Positions 43,874 through 52,728 of a stretch of 64,000 bases of DNA are shown here, one piece after another (within the stretch, counting starts at the first letter, position 1; each line of letters opens with the position of its first letter). Below the pieces are notes generated by a model, which was given only the letters and a program-made list of their open reading frames with translations, did no database searches and was not told where the DNA came from. The DNA is taken from contig JAHBTL010000003.1 in assembly GCA_019638615.1 (NCBI GenBank), positions 231,440 through 295,439 on the forward strand, read 5' to 3'. Made by a program: the position numbers and the translations under genes. The stretch is from Chitinophagaceae bacterium (lineage in GTDB: Bacteria; Bacteroidota; Bacteroidia; Chitinophagales; Chitinophagaceae).

Positions 43874-44419
43874 TTATATTCCTTTAAAGTTTTTATCAAT
43901 ATCAGGATGAGCGGCATCCCTTTCAGAGATCATACTCACCGGTAAAGGCCAATTTATTTGAATGCAGGGATCATCGTATTTTATACCGCCCTCCGCACCC
44001 GGAGTATAATATTCAGAATGATGATACAATAATTCCGCATTTTCAGACAAAGACTGGAAGCCATGGGCAAAACCTTCCGGGATATAGAGCATCTTTTTAT
44101 TTTGAGCTGATAGCTCCACTCCAAACCATTGTAAAAATGTAGGAGATCCTTTCCTGATGTCTGTAATTACGTCGAAAACCACGCCTGCAATGCACCGGAT
44201 CAATTTGATTTCTTTGTATGGAGCGATTTGGTAATGCATACCTCGTATGGTTCCCTTTGCGGCTGTGAACGAATGATTCATTTGTACCCATTCCCTGCTA
44301 TGGTCAATTTTTTTAAATTCCTTTTTATCAAAATATCGTGCAAACCAGCCCCGGCTATCGGCAAACGGCTCCATTTCAATAATATAACTGCCTTTTAATG
44401 GAGTGGGGGAGAAGATCAT
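43874..44419 (-). CDS. dTDP-4-dehydrorhamnose 3,5-epimerase family protein
   Basis: 181 residues, cupin fold of the RfbC family: DSRGWFARYFDKKEF, the catalytic-site stretch VQMNHSFTAAKGTIRGMHYQ, VFDVITDIRKGSPTFLQWFG and IPEGFAHGFQSLSENAELLY. In this operon the 4-keto-6-deoxy sugar is on CDP rather than dTDP, so the real substrate is probably a CDP-4-keto-6-deoxyhexose, epimerised at C3, C5 or both. The ATG overlaps the rfbG stop by four bases. Confidence 0.9.
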   Translation of the reverse strand: MIFSPTPLKGSYIIEMEPFADSRGWFARYFDKKEFKKIDHSREWVQMNHSFTAAKGTIRGMHYQIAPYKEIKLIRCIAGVVFDVITDIRKGSPTFLQWFGVELSAQNKKMLYIPEGFAHGFQSLSENAELLYHHSEYYTPGAEGGIKYDDPCIQINWPLPVSMISERDAAHPDIDKNFKGI

Positions 44420-45504
44420 AAGGCAAGATACGTGTTGATTTGCTGTAGTGTAAAATCTCTTTTTTTATTGCCTGGCTGCTTGTACCAGTCAATGGTCCAG
44501 TCAATGGAAGATTCCGCATTTAATTTTGGTTTCCACTTCAGTTCGGTTTGAGCTTTGGTGATATCCAGTTGTAATAATCCTGCTTCATGGGGCTGATCAG
44601 GATTGGACGCAGCTGTCCATGTACCGCTGCCCCAGCTTTTAATCGCCCTTTCAACAAGCGTTTTTACGGTTAAATGGTCTCCGGGCAAAGGGCCGAAATT
44701 AAAAGCAGAAGAGTATTTCTCCCGGTATTCGTTCAACAATCCCCCCAGCAGCAGATAGCCGGTTAATGGTTCCAGCACATGCTGCCATGGTCGCACCGAT
44801 AACGGGTTGCGAACAATGATATCCTGCCCTGATTGCAATGAGCGAATGATATCGGGTATGATTCTGTCGGTACTCCAATCCCCGCCGCCAATTACATTCC
44901 CCGCTCTTGCACTGGCAATGGCTTTTTGGTGCTTATCAAACAGGCCGACATTAAAGAAGCTGTTCCTGAATGAGTTTACTACCAGTTCGGTGCATGCTTT
45001 ACTGGCACTGTATGGATCGTAGCCACCCAACGCATCTTCTTCTTTATAAAGCGTATGCTGCTCCCTGTTTTCGTATACTTTGTCAGTAGTTATAACAACC
45101 ACGGTGCATTTTTTTTGCAATGAGTTGATGCTCTCCAGCAGGTTGGCAGTGCCTGCAACGTTTACTTGAAATGTTTCCGCAGGAATTCTGTAAGAACGAC
45201 GAACCAACGGTTGGGCTGCCAGGTGAAAAACATAATCCGGCTGAAATATTTCAATTTCTTTTTTCAACTGTGTTTTATCGCGTATGTCTGCCAATATGCT
45301 TTCCCCCTGTTTAATATCACCGGATATTTCATCGTATAACCCGTTTTTATATTCGGGAGGTAACGCGTATCCCTTTGTTTCCGCTCCCAATTCTTTTAAG
45401 AGAAGCGTTAACCACGCACCTTTAAAACCGGTATGCCCTGTAATGAATACTCTTTTCCTGTTATAATAAAGGGCAAGCGTATTCCTGTTTACCATATTTT
45501 CCAT
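44416..45504 (-). CDS. rfbG: CDP-glucose 4,6-dehydratase
   Basis: 362 residues of the short-chain dehydrogenase fold. NAD-binding GHTGFKGAWLTLLL at the start, Thr in VVITTDKVYENRE, and the YDPYSASKACTELVV motif with catalytic Tyr and Lys; HVLEPLTGYLLLG and FNFGPLPGDHLTV are typical of RfbG. It turns CDP-D-glucose into CDP-4-keto-6-deoxy-D-glucose. The gene starts 16 bases inside the rfbF gene. Either ATG (45504 or 45495) could be the start. Confidence 0.93.
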   Translation of the reverse strand: MENMVNRNTLALYYNRKRVFITGHTGFKGAWLTLLLKELGAETKGYALPPEYKNGLYDEISGDIKQGESILADIRDKTQLKKEIEIFQPDYVFHLAAQPLVRRSYRIPAETFQVNVAGTANLLESINSLQKKCTVVVITTDKVYENREQHTLYKEEDALGGYDPYSASKACTELVVNSFRNSFFNVGLFDKHQKAIASARAGNVIGGGDWSTDRIIPDIIRSLQSGQDIIVRNPLSVRPWQHVLEPLTGYLLLGGLLNEYREKYSSAFNFGPLPGDHLTVKTLVERAIKSWGSGTWTAASNPDQPHEAGLLQLDITKAQTELKWKPKLNAESSIDWTIDWYKQPGNKKRDFTLQQINTYLAL

Positions 45505-46265
45505 TTTGCCTGGTCATTTTGCCAAAGCGCTTCCAGTTCCAGCTTATCACGTAATGCATCCATGCATTTCCAAAATCCATAGTGTTTGTAGGCTGCCAGT
45601 TGATTGTTGAACGTTAATTGCTCAAGCGGGGCATCTTCCCACATTATATTCGTCATATCTCCTTCCAGGTAGTCAAAAACCGATGAATTCAGTACAAAAA
45701 ATCCGGCATTGATCCATTTACCTTCGTCCCTGCCTTTTTCCCGGAAAGAAACCACCTCGCTTTGATCATTCAGCTCCATTCCGCCAAATCTCGCATCGAG
45801 TTGTACGGCTGTTACTGTGGCTGTTTTTTTGCTTTGTAGATGAAAATCTAAAAGCTTCTGCAAGTTAATATCGGCTACCCCGTCACCGTAGGTCAGCATA
45901 AAATTATCTTCATCTATATACTTTTGAACCTGTTTCAATCTGCCCGCTGTTTTGGTACTGCTTCCTGTATCAAGCAATGTAACCTTAAAGTCTTCACTTT
46001 TGGTTCCCAAAACCTCCATGGCGTTTTTTTCCAGGTCAATCTTTATATCGGAATTGTGGAGAAAGTAATTCATGAAATACTCTTTGATCACATATCCTTT
46101 ATAACCAAGGCAAATAATAAAATCATTGAAACCATAATGGCTATAAATTTTCATAATATGCCATAAAATAGGTTTACCGCCTATTTCCACCATTGGCTTG
46201 GGGCGGGTATCGGTTTCCTCTGCTATCCTTGTACCAAGTCCGCCTGCAAATATTACAACTTTCAT
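45489..46265 (-). CDS. rfbF: Glucose-1-phosphate cytidylyltransferase
   Basis: 258 residues. The nucleotidyltransferase start MKVVIFAGGLGTRIAEETDT and the RPKPMVEIGGKPILWHIMKI signature are those of RfbF, along with MLTYGDGVADINLQKLLDFH and WKCMDALRDKLELEALWQ at the end. It makes CDP-glucose from CTP and glucose 1-phosphate, the first step of CDP-deoxyhexose synthesis. First gene of the nine-gene operon running down to 37994. A -7 box lies 17 bases upstream. Confidence 0.94.
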   Translation of the reverse strand: MKVVIFAGGLGTRIAEETDTRPKPMVEIGGKPILWHIMKIYSHYGFNDFIICLGYKGYVIKEYFMNYFLHNSDIKIDLEKNAMEVLGTKSEDFKVTLLDTGSSTKTAGRLKQVQKYIDEDNFMLTYGDGVADINLQKLLDFHLQSKKTATVTAVQLDARFGGMELNDQSEVVSFREKGRDEGKWINAGFFVLNSSVFDYLEGDMTNIMWEDAPLEQLTFNNQLAAYKHYGFWKCMDALRDKLELEALWQNDQAKWKIW

Positions 46266-46281
46266 AGTTTTATTGATTGCA

Positions 46282-46289
46282 CAAAACTA
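46282..46289 (-). promoter_or_regulatory. -7 box of the CDP-sugar operon
   Basis: Minus-strand TAGTTTTG fits TAnnTTTG and stands 17 bases before the rfbF ATG. A clear -33 element at the usual distance is not seen. Confidence 0.4.
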
Positions 46290-46377
46290 AATGATTTAGA
46301 GGAAGAATAACATCTTATGATAATATTAAGGTTGAACATTTCCTGTAACATAAATCGGCTTTGCTGTAATGAACAAA

Positions 46378-46403
46378 CCCCTGTGATTACATTATCACAG
46401 GGG
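46378..46403 (-). terminator. Strong hairpin terminator
   Basis: CCCCTGTGAT (46378-46387) and ATCACAGGGG (46394-46403) form a perfect 10-bp stem with a 6-base loop. It lies 23 bases after the stop of the lipoprotein gene ending at 46427 and 89 bases ahead of the rfbF promoter, so it separates the two transcripts. The T-run behind it on the minus strand is short. Confidence 0.6.
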
Positions 46404-46426
46404 TCACACAATAGAAATATCTTCTA

Positions 46427-47380
46427 TTATTTAGAATAAACTATAACTAATTTGGGATGTTTGCCAGCATCGGAATATTCACTTGTGGCGAATATCCTTG
46501 AATTATAATATGTTTCGTTTTGTAGCTTGAGGAAGAAGCCATAATTGGCGTTTGATACAGTCATATCCTTTACCAATTCTGTAACATCTATATCAACCAA
46601 ATCAAGAAAAGCCTTGTTGGTAGAAGGAATAACAACCTGATTGGTATTAGTAGAAGATGGCTGATTATAAAACGTAAGCGTTTGCGGACTCCAGGTACTG
46701 GTGACCCTTTGAATAAGCATGGCGTTATCTGAACCGGAATTTGCTCTTACCTCATCAGAATGGTGTCCATTAATAGGGGCCGGATGTGAGTATAGAGATA
46801 ATTTTGCAGTTTTGATGGTGGCCATTGAAGGTATGCTACTTAAATTGAATTTAAATATTCCACGTATCGCAATCGGGTTACCATTTTTTGTCCATGCCGC
46901 AGCACCAATTTCTTTGGTATCAGCACCAGTTTCATCTATACTCGAATTCCCAAAAATAACAACCTCATCGGGATTATCTGCAGGTTGCAGGGATATTGTT
47001 ATATATTCAGGGCCTTTTACTATAATAGATACTGTGTCAACACCGGTTGCGCCCTCATTGTCTACAACCATTAACTGATAAAGATAGGTGCCGGCTATCA
47101 GTTTCTTAACATCTGTAACCGGAGCTCCATTATTAACTATTTCTGAAGCATCAGGACCTGATACTTGGCTCCATATATAAGCCACTACATCTCCATCTGC
47201 ATCTGTACCGGTTCCGGTTAATGTGGTAGAAACTGTTCCGCCCTCTTCCTGTAAATGTATTATCTGACTTTCACCAGCTTCAGCAACAGGAACTTTATTG
47301 TTGACGATATCTTCTTTCTCACAACTGCACAATAAGATAATCAGTACTGCGAGAAACGGGGCTAAGGATTTAATATTCAT
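46427..47380 (-). CDS. Surface lipoprotein with PKD-like and DNRLRE domains
   Basis: 317 residues. Lipoprotein signal (AVLIILLCSC). A PKD/K319-type domain follows (about 30-125: KVPVAEAGESQIIHLQEEGG, GTGTDADGDVVAYIWSQVSG, VVDNEGATGVDTVSI), then a C-terminal DNRLRE-like domain (about 130-317: FGNSSIDETGADTKEI, RGIFKFNLSSIPSMATIKTA, VDIDVTELVKDM). Such proteins are displayed on the cell surface and bind or decorate matrix material. The gene is transcribed on its own, just before the CDP-sugar operon. Confidence 0.82.
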   Translation of the reverse strand: MNIKSLAPFLAVLIILLCSCEKEDIVNNKVPVAEAGESQIIHLQEEGGTVSTTLTGTGTDADGDVVAYIWSQVSGPDASEIVNNGAPVTDVKKLIAGTYLYQLMVVDNEGATGVDTVSIIVKGPEYITISLQPADNPDEVVIFGNSSIDETGADTKEIGAAAWTKNGNPIAIRGIFKFNLSSIPSMATIKTAKLSLYSHPAPINGHHSDEVRANSGSDNAMLIQRVTSTWSPQTLTFYNQPSSTNTNQVVIPSTNKAFLDLVDIDVTELVKDMTVSNANYGFFLKLQNETYYNSRIFATSEYSDAGKHPKLVIVYSK

Positions 47381-47539
47381 AGCTTAAGCCTTTTAAACGT
47401 GCAAATAAACAAAAAATAGTTTATATTATTATGTTTTTATATTAAATTTCGATCAATTGTCAATTAATTGAATTTTTCTTCCTTTTACCAGTATAACAGT
47501 AGCTTTAAAGGGAATATTGATAATAAGCCGGTAAAAAAA

Positions 47540-48224
47540 TTAACGAAGCGCTTCCATTTTCTCTGCTGCCTTTCTTGCTATATTACCCCAATAGAAATGC
47601 TGAAAGACGCCGGCGGGGATATTGTCCCTGATAGTACGGGTTGTTGATTGTATTTCCCCGGCAAAGGCATGAGCGTCATTGTCGTTTACAATATGCAGCT
47701 TATTACCGGTAACGGAAACGGCGGATGTGTTGCCGGCCAATGCTTCTGCCAGCTTGGTTTTAATGCCGCCTCCTTCGCTGATCGGGTTCAAAAACAGATC
47801 TGCAGCTCTGAATACAGGTTAATATACTCTACAAAGCCGGCATAAACAATGTTTTGTCTTTGTATGCTTCCAATCTGTTGTATTGTTCCGGTAAATGGCC
47901 TCTGCATACAATAATAGTATAGTTGTCATTGTTTTGCAGCAATAACGTGCTGTATGCAAACAGCTTTTTTACCTCTTTTTTTTGGTCCTGTGTGCAGGCT
48001 GTATGCTGTTGAATACCACGGATGATGACGGTCGTTGCATCCGGGTTTAACCCAAAATTTTTCACCGCGTATTGCCTGTCTTCTTCCGAAATGAAAAAAC
48101 TATAGTCTTCCATCCGGTGAGCTAATTCTTTCATATAGCCATAATAGACGCCACCGCCATTTATTGATACTTTTAAACACCTGCAAACTTTATGCTGTGT
48201 ATGAAGCGATAACATGAAAGACAC
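47540..48224 (-). pseudogene. Decayed glycosyltransferase
   Basis: Two frames carry pieces of one transferase. The upstream piece (47829-48224) ends in EDRQYAVKNFGLNPDATTVI ... KDKTLFMPAL before a stop; the downstream piece (47540-47791) holds the donor-site motif NPISEGGGIKTKLAEALAGN. Between them the third frame supplies GFVEYINLY and then FRAADLFLNPISE, so at least two frameshifts have hit the gene. The N-terminal GT domain is missing, so a 5' deletion has also occurred. It was probably a GT4-like enzyme of the surface-glycan locus. Confidence 0.8.
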
Positions 48225-48285
48225 CCAATGATTTTTACTCCGGGCTTTAGATTTTTTCTTTAATTATGCAGATTAATTGGTTGGC

Positions 48286-49206
48286 ATGAGTTTAATCCCC
48301 GTTATTTCAGTAGTCATTTGTACCTATAACAGAGACCGATATTTACCACAGGCGCTTGAGAGTATTGCAGCGCAAAGCTTTAGTAAATCACTATTTGAGC
48401 TGATTGTTATAGACAATAACAGTACAGATCGTACAGCCGATATTGCAAAGGATTTTATAGCTTCTCAACCCGGATTTCATGCTGCTTATTATTTTGAAGA
48501 AAGGAAAGGATTGGGTTACGCCCGTAACAGGGGACTTCAGGAAGCTGCAGGTAGTATATTATGTTATATAGATGATGATGCCATATTAAGTAAAACGTAT
48601 CTCGAATCGGTTGCTTCATTTTTCAATGCTTATACTGATGCTGTTGGCGCCGGGGGGAAAGTAATTCCAAAGTATGAAAGCGGAACAGAACCTGTATGGA
48701 TGAGTAAATACCTTGATGGTTTTGTTGGCAGGGTGAATTACGGCGAAGCTGTAAAACAGTTTGATAATACGATGAAGTATCCTGCAGGCTGTAATATGAT
48801 ATACAGGAAGGATGTATTGTTAAAAATAGGAGGATTTAATAATGATCTCACATTCAGGAGCGATGATAAGGATATATTTTTAAAAGTAAAAAATTACTGT
48901 AATACAATCTATTATCTTCCACTTGCATATGTATATCATTATGTAGATAGTCATCGGTTGAGCTTTGAAAACTTTCGAAGGCTTTTTCTTAAAACAGGCA
49001 ACGAGGAAAAAAAGCGGGTCGGCGGTGAAGGAAACCGGCTGGACTTATTAAAAAAACACATTGAGTTCTCCGCAAAATTATGTGCGGCACTCATATTATA
49101 CATTTTATTTCTGGTTAAAGGAAAAGAAATAAAAGGGAGATATCTTTTTTTATCCCAGTGGTTTACATGGAAAGGTTTTTTAGCTAGAAACGTTTTTGTT
49201 CGGTAA
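48286..49206 (+). CDS. Glycosyltransferase family 2
   Basis: 306 residues from ATG 48286 (MSLIPVISVVICTYNRDRYL); a TTG three codons earlier is less likely. GT-A domain: LFELIVIDNNSTDRTADIAK, GLGYARNRGL, CYIDDDAILSKTYLES with the metal motif, and the acceptor part GCNMIYRKDVLLKIGGFNND with DDKDIFLKVK. A hydrophobic segment near the C-terminus (LCAALILYILFLVKG) tethers it to the membrane. The 3' end overlaps the YfhO gene, tail to tail, by 27 bases. Confidence 0.9.
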   Translation: MSLIPVISVVICTYNRDRYLPQALESIAAQSFSKSLFELIVIDNNSTDRTADIAKDFIASQPGFHAAYYFEERKGLGYARNRGLQEAAGSILCYIDDDAILSKTYLESVASFFNAYTDAVGAGGKVIPKYESGTEPVWMSKYLDGFVGRVNYGEAVKQFDNTMKYPAGCNMIYRKDVLLKIGGFNNDLTFRSDDKDIFLKVKNYCNTIYYLPLAYVYHYVDSHRLSFENFRRLFLKTGNEEKKRVGGEGNRLDLLKKHIEFSAKLCAALILYILFLVKGKEIKGRYLFLSQWFTWKGFLARNVFVR

Positions 49207-51672
49207 GGCTCTGTTTCTCCATAGTGAAAAAGCGGCAATGGCAAGCGCAAGATAGAATAAAATGTTTCCAAAATAAATCAGCTTTTGTCCTGTATAGTAA
49301 GATGCCGGCTCAAATTTGAAAATAATCTCGTGCTTCCCGGCCGGCACGGGCATTCCTCTTAATACGTAGTTCACTTTAACGTAATCAACTTTCTTTCCAT
49401 CCAGGTAAGCGTTCCAGCCGGCCGGATAATACACCTCGCTGAAAACAGCAAACTGCGGCGAGCTGCTGGTGGAACTGTATTTTATCTCGTCATTGTCATA
49501 GCTCTCCATATTGATTACAGCCGCAGTATCATACACAGGATCATTGCCTGCAATATTTTTAAAGCCGACATCTATTATTGCTGTGTCCTTCGGACCAAAT
49601 TTGTCCATCGCTTTAATTTCTTCCACCGGGCCGTTCACATATTGAATGTGTTTTACAAACCAAACCGCGCCCAGCGCACTGTCGTTTTTATATACACTGT
49701 ATTGTTGCTGCTGTTGTTGCGGGGGAATGATGAAATATCTTGTATCCAGCATGTTCAGTACATCCATGTTCATGGGACTTTTGGCGAGCTGTGTCTCAAT
49801 CAAATCCTGGTAAATACGCAATTTGGCTGCGTGATATCCTCCCACGGAGCGATGAAAATAAGAGGTGGTCGCTTCGCTGAACCTGTCCGGCGAAAGGCTG
49901 TACACACGGTAGTGCGGATCTTTATCCTGTAAAATCTGGGTATTGGCGGCAGTCGGATGAAAGCTCTGTGATTGATAACTGTCTTCATCCAGGTAATTCT
50001 CTGAATTAAGGTAGTGACTGTCCTTTACTAAAAGATCAACGGTATTGATCACTGTAAATATTATTATCAGGGGCAGAGGCTTCAGGCTGTTCCTTACGTA
50101 AAGGAATAATAATCCTACCACCAGACCTGCAAACAGGAGCGCCCTGAAAACGCTTGCCATAAACATGCTTTTGCGTTCCGCTTTCAGCGCACTTAACACA
50201 ATGCTTCCCATTTGATTGGCCTGCTGATTGGGATCCGGCGAAGTCAACTGTGCATCAAATGCAGCTCTGAAATCATTGAAAAAATAAACAAGCAGGGTGA
50301 TGGCAAACAATCCGCCTAAGACATAAAAAATTTTTTTAAAGGAAGCCTGTAACGCTTCTTTTCCCTTTGCGGAGAAAAAAATCTCCTGTAAGCCCATTAC
50401 GGCAAGCAGGCAAAGTAAAAACTGCGGCAGGATCAGGGCACTGCTGGGCGCCCTGAACTTGTTGTACAAAGGAAAATAATCAATAAGAAAAGAGTTGAAA
50501 GCATAAAAATTACCGCCCCAGGATATAAAAATAAAAAACACAGCAGCGGCTGCGATCCACCATTTGATCGGATTTTTTAAAACAACCATTGCTATAAGAG
50601 CAAGAAAGCAAATGATAGCGCCATAATAATAGGTTCCGCCTGAGCCTTCCTGCATGCCTCCCCAATACCTGGGCAAAGAAGCTGCAATCTGAATGGCCTG
50701 GTTTTCCGGTATGTTTTTATCTGTTAATTCCCGAACCAATACTGAATTTTCATCAAAATGCATGGCAGAACTTTCACCGAACAGATCCGGCATTAATACA
50801 GTTAGAATTTCACTTTTCCCTATACTGTAGGAAAATGCATAGTCTTTATCTAATCCCTTTGTTTCTACTTTCTTTATCCCATCTCCTGAAGTTTCGATCG
50901 TTTTTCCGCCTCTCATCGTGTATTTAGCGTATTCAGCAGTGGTCATAAGCGTCATGGCCGAATTGGCAACCGAAGTAATACCCGCAATTATTATCAGTGC
51001 TATTGATATTGTTATATGCTTCCAGCTTTTTTCTTTTACAAAAGTTATTATATATCCTATCGAAATAATAGTCGTGGCAATGGCAAAATAATAGGTCATC
51101 TGGGGATGATTGAAGGCAACCTCCCAGGTACCGGCAATAATGGCAATAACAAGTCCTGCCCAGTACCTCTTTTTATATATCAGCAGTATTCCGCTTAAAA
51201 GGGCCGGCATGTAAGCAATGGTCAGCATCTTAGTATCGTGACCCACTGCAATTATAATCGCATTGTATGTACCATAGGCAAAAGCCAGGCTTCCTAAAAT
51301 ACCGATAGCAGGCCGGATCTTAAGTGTGCAGCACAGCAAATAAAAGCTGATGCATGCTAAAAAGAAAAAGCCTGCCGGTTTGGGCAGCCCCAGCGAAAAG
51401 ATAGCATGTGAATCAGGTAAAAATGATTTTGCCTCCATCGCTACCTGATAATTAGGCATGCCGCTGAAAAGATGCGTATTCCAAAAAGGGAAATGCCCTT
51501 TTTGCTCTTTGTATTCAAAGGAATTTTGAGCCATCCCTTTCCAATGCATGTTGTCGTTTTGATACAGTACCTTTCCCTGGAATGCGGGACTGCAGTATAC
51601 CATAGCGACTATCAAAAAAATAGCGATAGCTACAATATGCGGAACAAACGCCTTGAAATTAATATTTTTCAA
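49180..51672 (-). CDS. YfhO-family integral membrane protein
   Basis: 830 residues, about 13 membrane segments (first at about 10-30). The N-terminal loop with SPAFQGKVLYQNDNMHWKG and FPFWNTHLFSGMPNYQVAM is the YfhO signature (GT-C-like fold); the C-terminal beta-rich region (from about 690) ends with VYYPAGWNAYLDGKKVDYVK and a last helix. In Firmicutes YfhO glycosylates lipoteichoic acid; in Bacteroidota the substrate is unknown. The start is TTG (51672), as no ATG is available upstream. Confidence 0.85.
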   Translation of the reverse strand: MKNINFKAFVPHIVAIAIFLIVAMVYCSPAFQGKVLYQNDNMHWKGMAQNSFEYKEQKGHFPFWNTHLFSGMPNYQVAMEAKSFLPDSHAIFSLGLPKPAGFFFLACISFYLLCCTLKIRPAIGILGSLAFAYGTYNAIIIAVGHDTKMLTIAYMPALLSGILLIYKKRYWAGLVIAIIAGTWEVAFNHPQMTYYFAIATTIISIGYIITFVKEKSWKHITISIALIIIAGITSVANSAMTLMTTAEYAKYTMRGGKTIETSGDGIKKVETKGLDKDYAFSYSIGKSEILTVLMPDLFGESSAMHFDENSVLVRELTDKNIPENQAIQIAASLPRYWGGMQEGSGGTYYYGAIICFLALIAMVVLKNPIKWWIAAAAVFFIFISWGGNFYAFNSFLIDYFPLYNKFRAPSSALILPQFLLCLLAVMGLQEIFFSAKGKEALQASFKKIFYVLGGLFAITLLVYFFNDFRAAFDAQLTSPDPNQQANQMGSIVLSALKAERKSMFMASVFRALLFAGLVVGLLFLYVRNSLKPLPLIIIFTVINTVDLLVKDSHYLNSENYLDEDSYQSQSFHPTAANTQILQDKDPHYRVYSLSPDRFSEATTSYFHRSVGGYHAAKLRIYQDLIETQLAKSPMNMDVLNMLDTRYFIIPPQQQQQQYSVYKNDSALGAVWFVKHIQYVNGPVEEIKAMDKFGPKDTAIIDVGFKNIAGNDPVYDTAAVINMESYDNDEIKYSSTSSSPQFAVFSEVYYPAGWNAYLDGKKVDYVKVNYVLRGMPVPAGKHEIIFKFEPASYYTGQKLIYFGNILFYLALAIAAFSLWRNRALPNKNVSS

Positions 51673-51779
51673 ACAGTGAGTTTTAAGGTGGCAAATTAAT
51701 GCTATTTTTATTTTTTTCTTTAGTTTTATCAGGTTTAGGTTTAATTTAATAATGAACCTTTACCGTTAATGTAAAATGG

Positions 51780-52670
51780 ATGCCGAATATTAGTTATACA
51801 AGCTGTCCCATCTGCAAGGCTGAAAATTTTGAAAGTGTTTTTTATGTTAAAGATTATACCGTAAGCGGCAGGGAATTTGAAATTGTGCATTGTAAATCCT
51901 GCGGTGTAAGGCTTACACAAAATGTTCCTGGCGAAAATGAAATAGGAGCATATTATAAATCTGCCGATTATATCTCACACAATCATAACAGCAAAGGGCT
52001 CATCAGCCAGCTATATAGAAAGGTTCGCAATTACACTGTAAAACAAAAAGCAGGAATTATAAAAAAATATACGAAACTTTCTGAGGGAAGCCTGCTTGAT
52101 ATCGGTTGTGGTACGGGTGCTTTTATATATACTATGGCGCAATTGCGCTGGAATGTTACAGGGTTAGAGCCGGATGCTGATGCCAGGAATACCGCTAAAG
52201 CTTTATATGGAATAGAGACCTTGTCGTCTGACTGTTTATTTTCTCTGCCCGCTGATAGTTTTAATGCAATAACCCTGTGGCATGTGTTAGAGCATGTGCA
52301 CCGGTTGCATGAAAATGTTGCACAGATGAAAAGATTGCTGACGAAGGATGGAGTAATTTTTATTGCAGTGCCTAATTATACCTGCCAGGATGCGCGGGTA
52401 TATGGAAAATACTGGGCAGGTTATGATGTTCCAAGGCATTTATATCATTTTTCCCCCCATGCTATGGAAGTATTGATGCAGCAACACAATTTAAAAGTAG
52501 TGAAGAAACTGCCTATGTGGTTTGATAGTTTTTACGTGGATATGTTAAGCAGCAAATACAAAAACGGCAGCGTTCATTACATTGCAGCAGGTATGCATGG
52601 ACTGATGTCTAATATCAACGCGTTAAGAAAGAGAGAAGAATGTTGTTCGTTAATATATGTGGTTAAATAG
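51780..52670 (+). CDS. SAM-dependent methyltransferase with N-terminal zinc ribbon
   Basis: 296 residues. A zinc ribbon (CPIC at 9-12, CKSC at about 39-42) precedes a class I methyltransferase domain: GSLLDIGCGTGAFIYTMAQL, GLEPDADARNTAKALYGIET, DSFNAITLWHVLEHVHRLHE and IFIAVPNYTCQDARVYGKYW. This form often sits in surface-polysaccharide loci. The enzyme is monocistronic and lies between the YfhO gene (divergent) and the queuosine transporter gene. Confidence 0.88.
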   Translation: MPNISYTSCPICKAENFESVFYVKDYTVSGREFEIVHCKSCGVRLTQNVPGENEIGAYYKSADYISHNHNSKGLISQLYRKVRNYTVKQKAGIIKKYTKLSEGSLLDIGCGTGAFIYTMAQLRWNVTGLEPDADARNTAKALYGIETLSSDCLFSLPADSFNAITLWHVLEHVHRLHENVAQMKRLLTKDGVIFIAVPNYTCQDARVYGKYWAGYDVPRHLYHFSPHAMEVLMQQHNLKVVKKLPMWFDSFYVDMLSSKYKNGSVHYIAAGMHGLMSNINALRKREECCSLIYVVK

Positions 52671-52728
52671 ATTGTAATTTCTTAGTTATATCTTCATGTA
52701 CCTGCCATAGTTACAGGGAGCATCAAAT

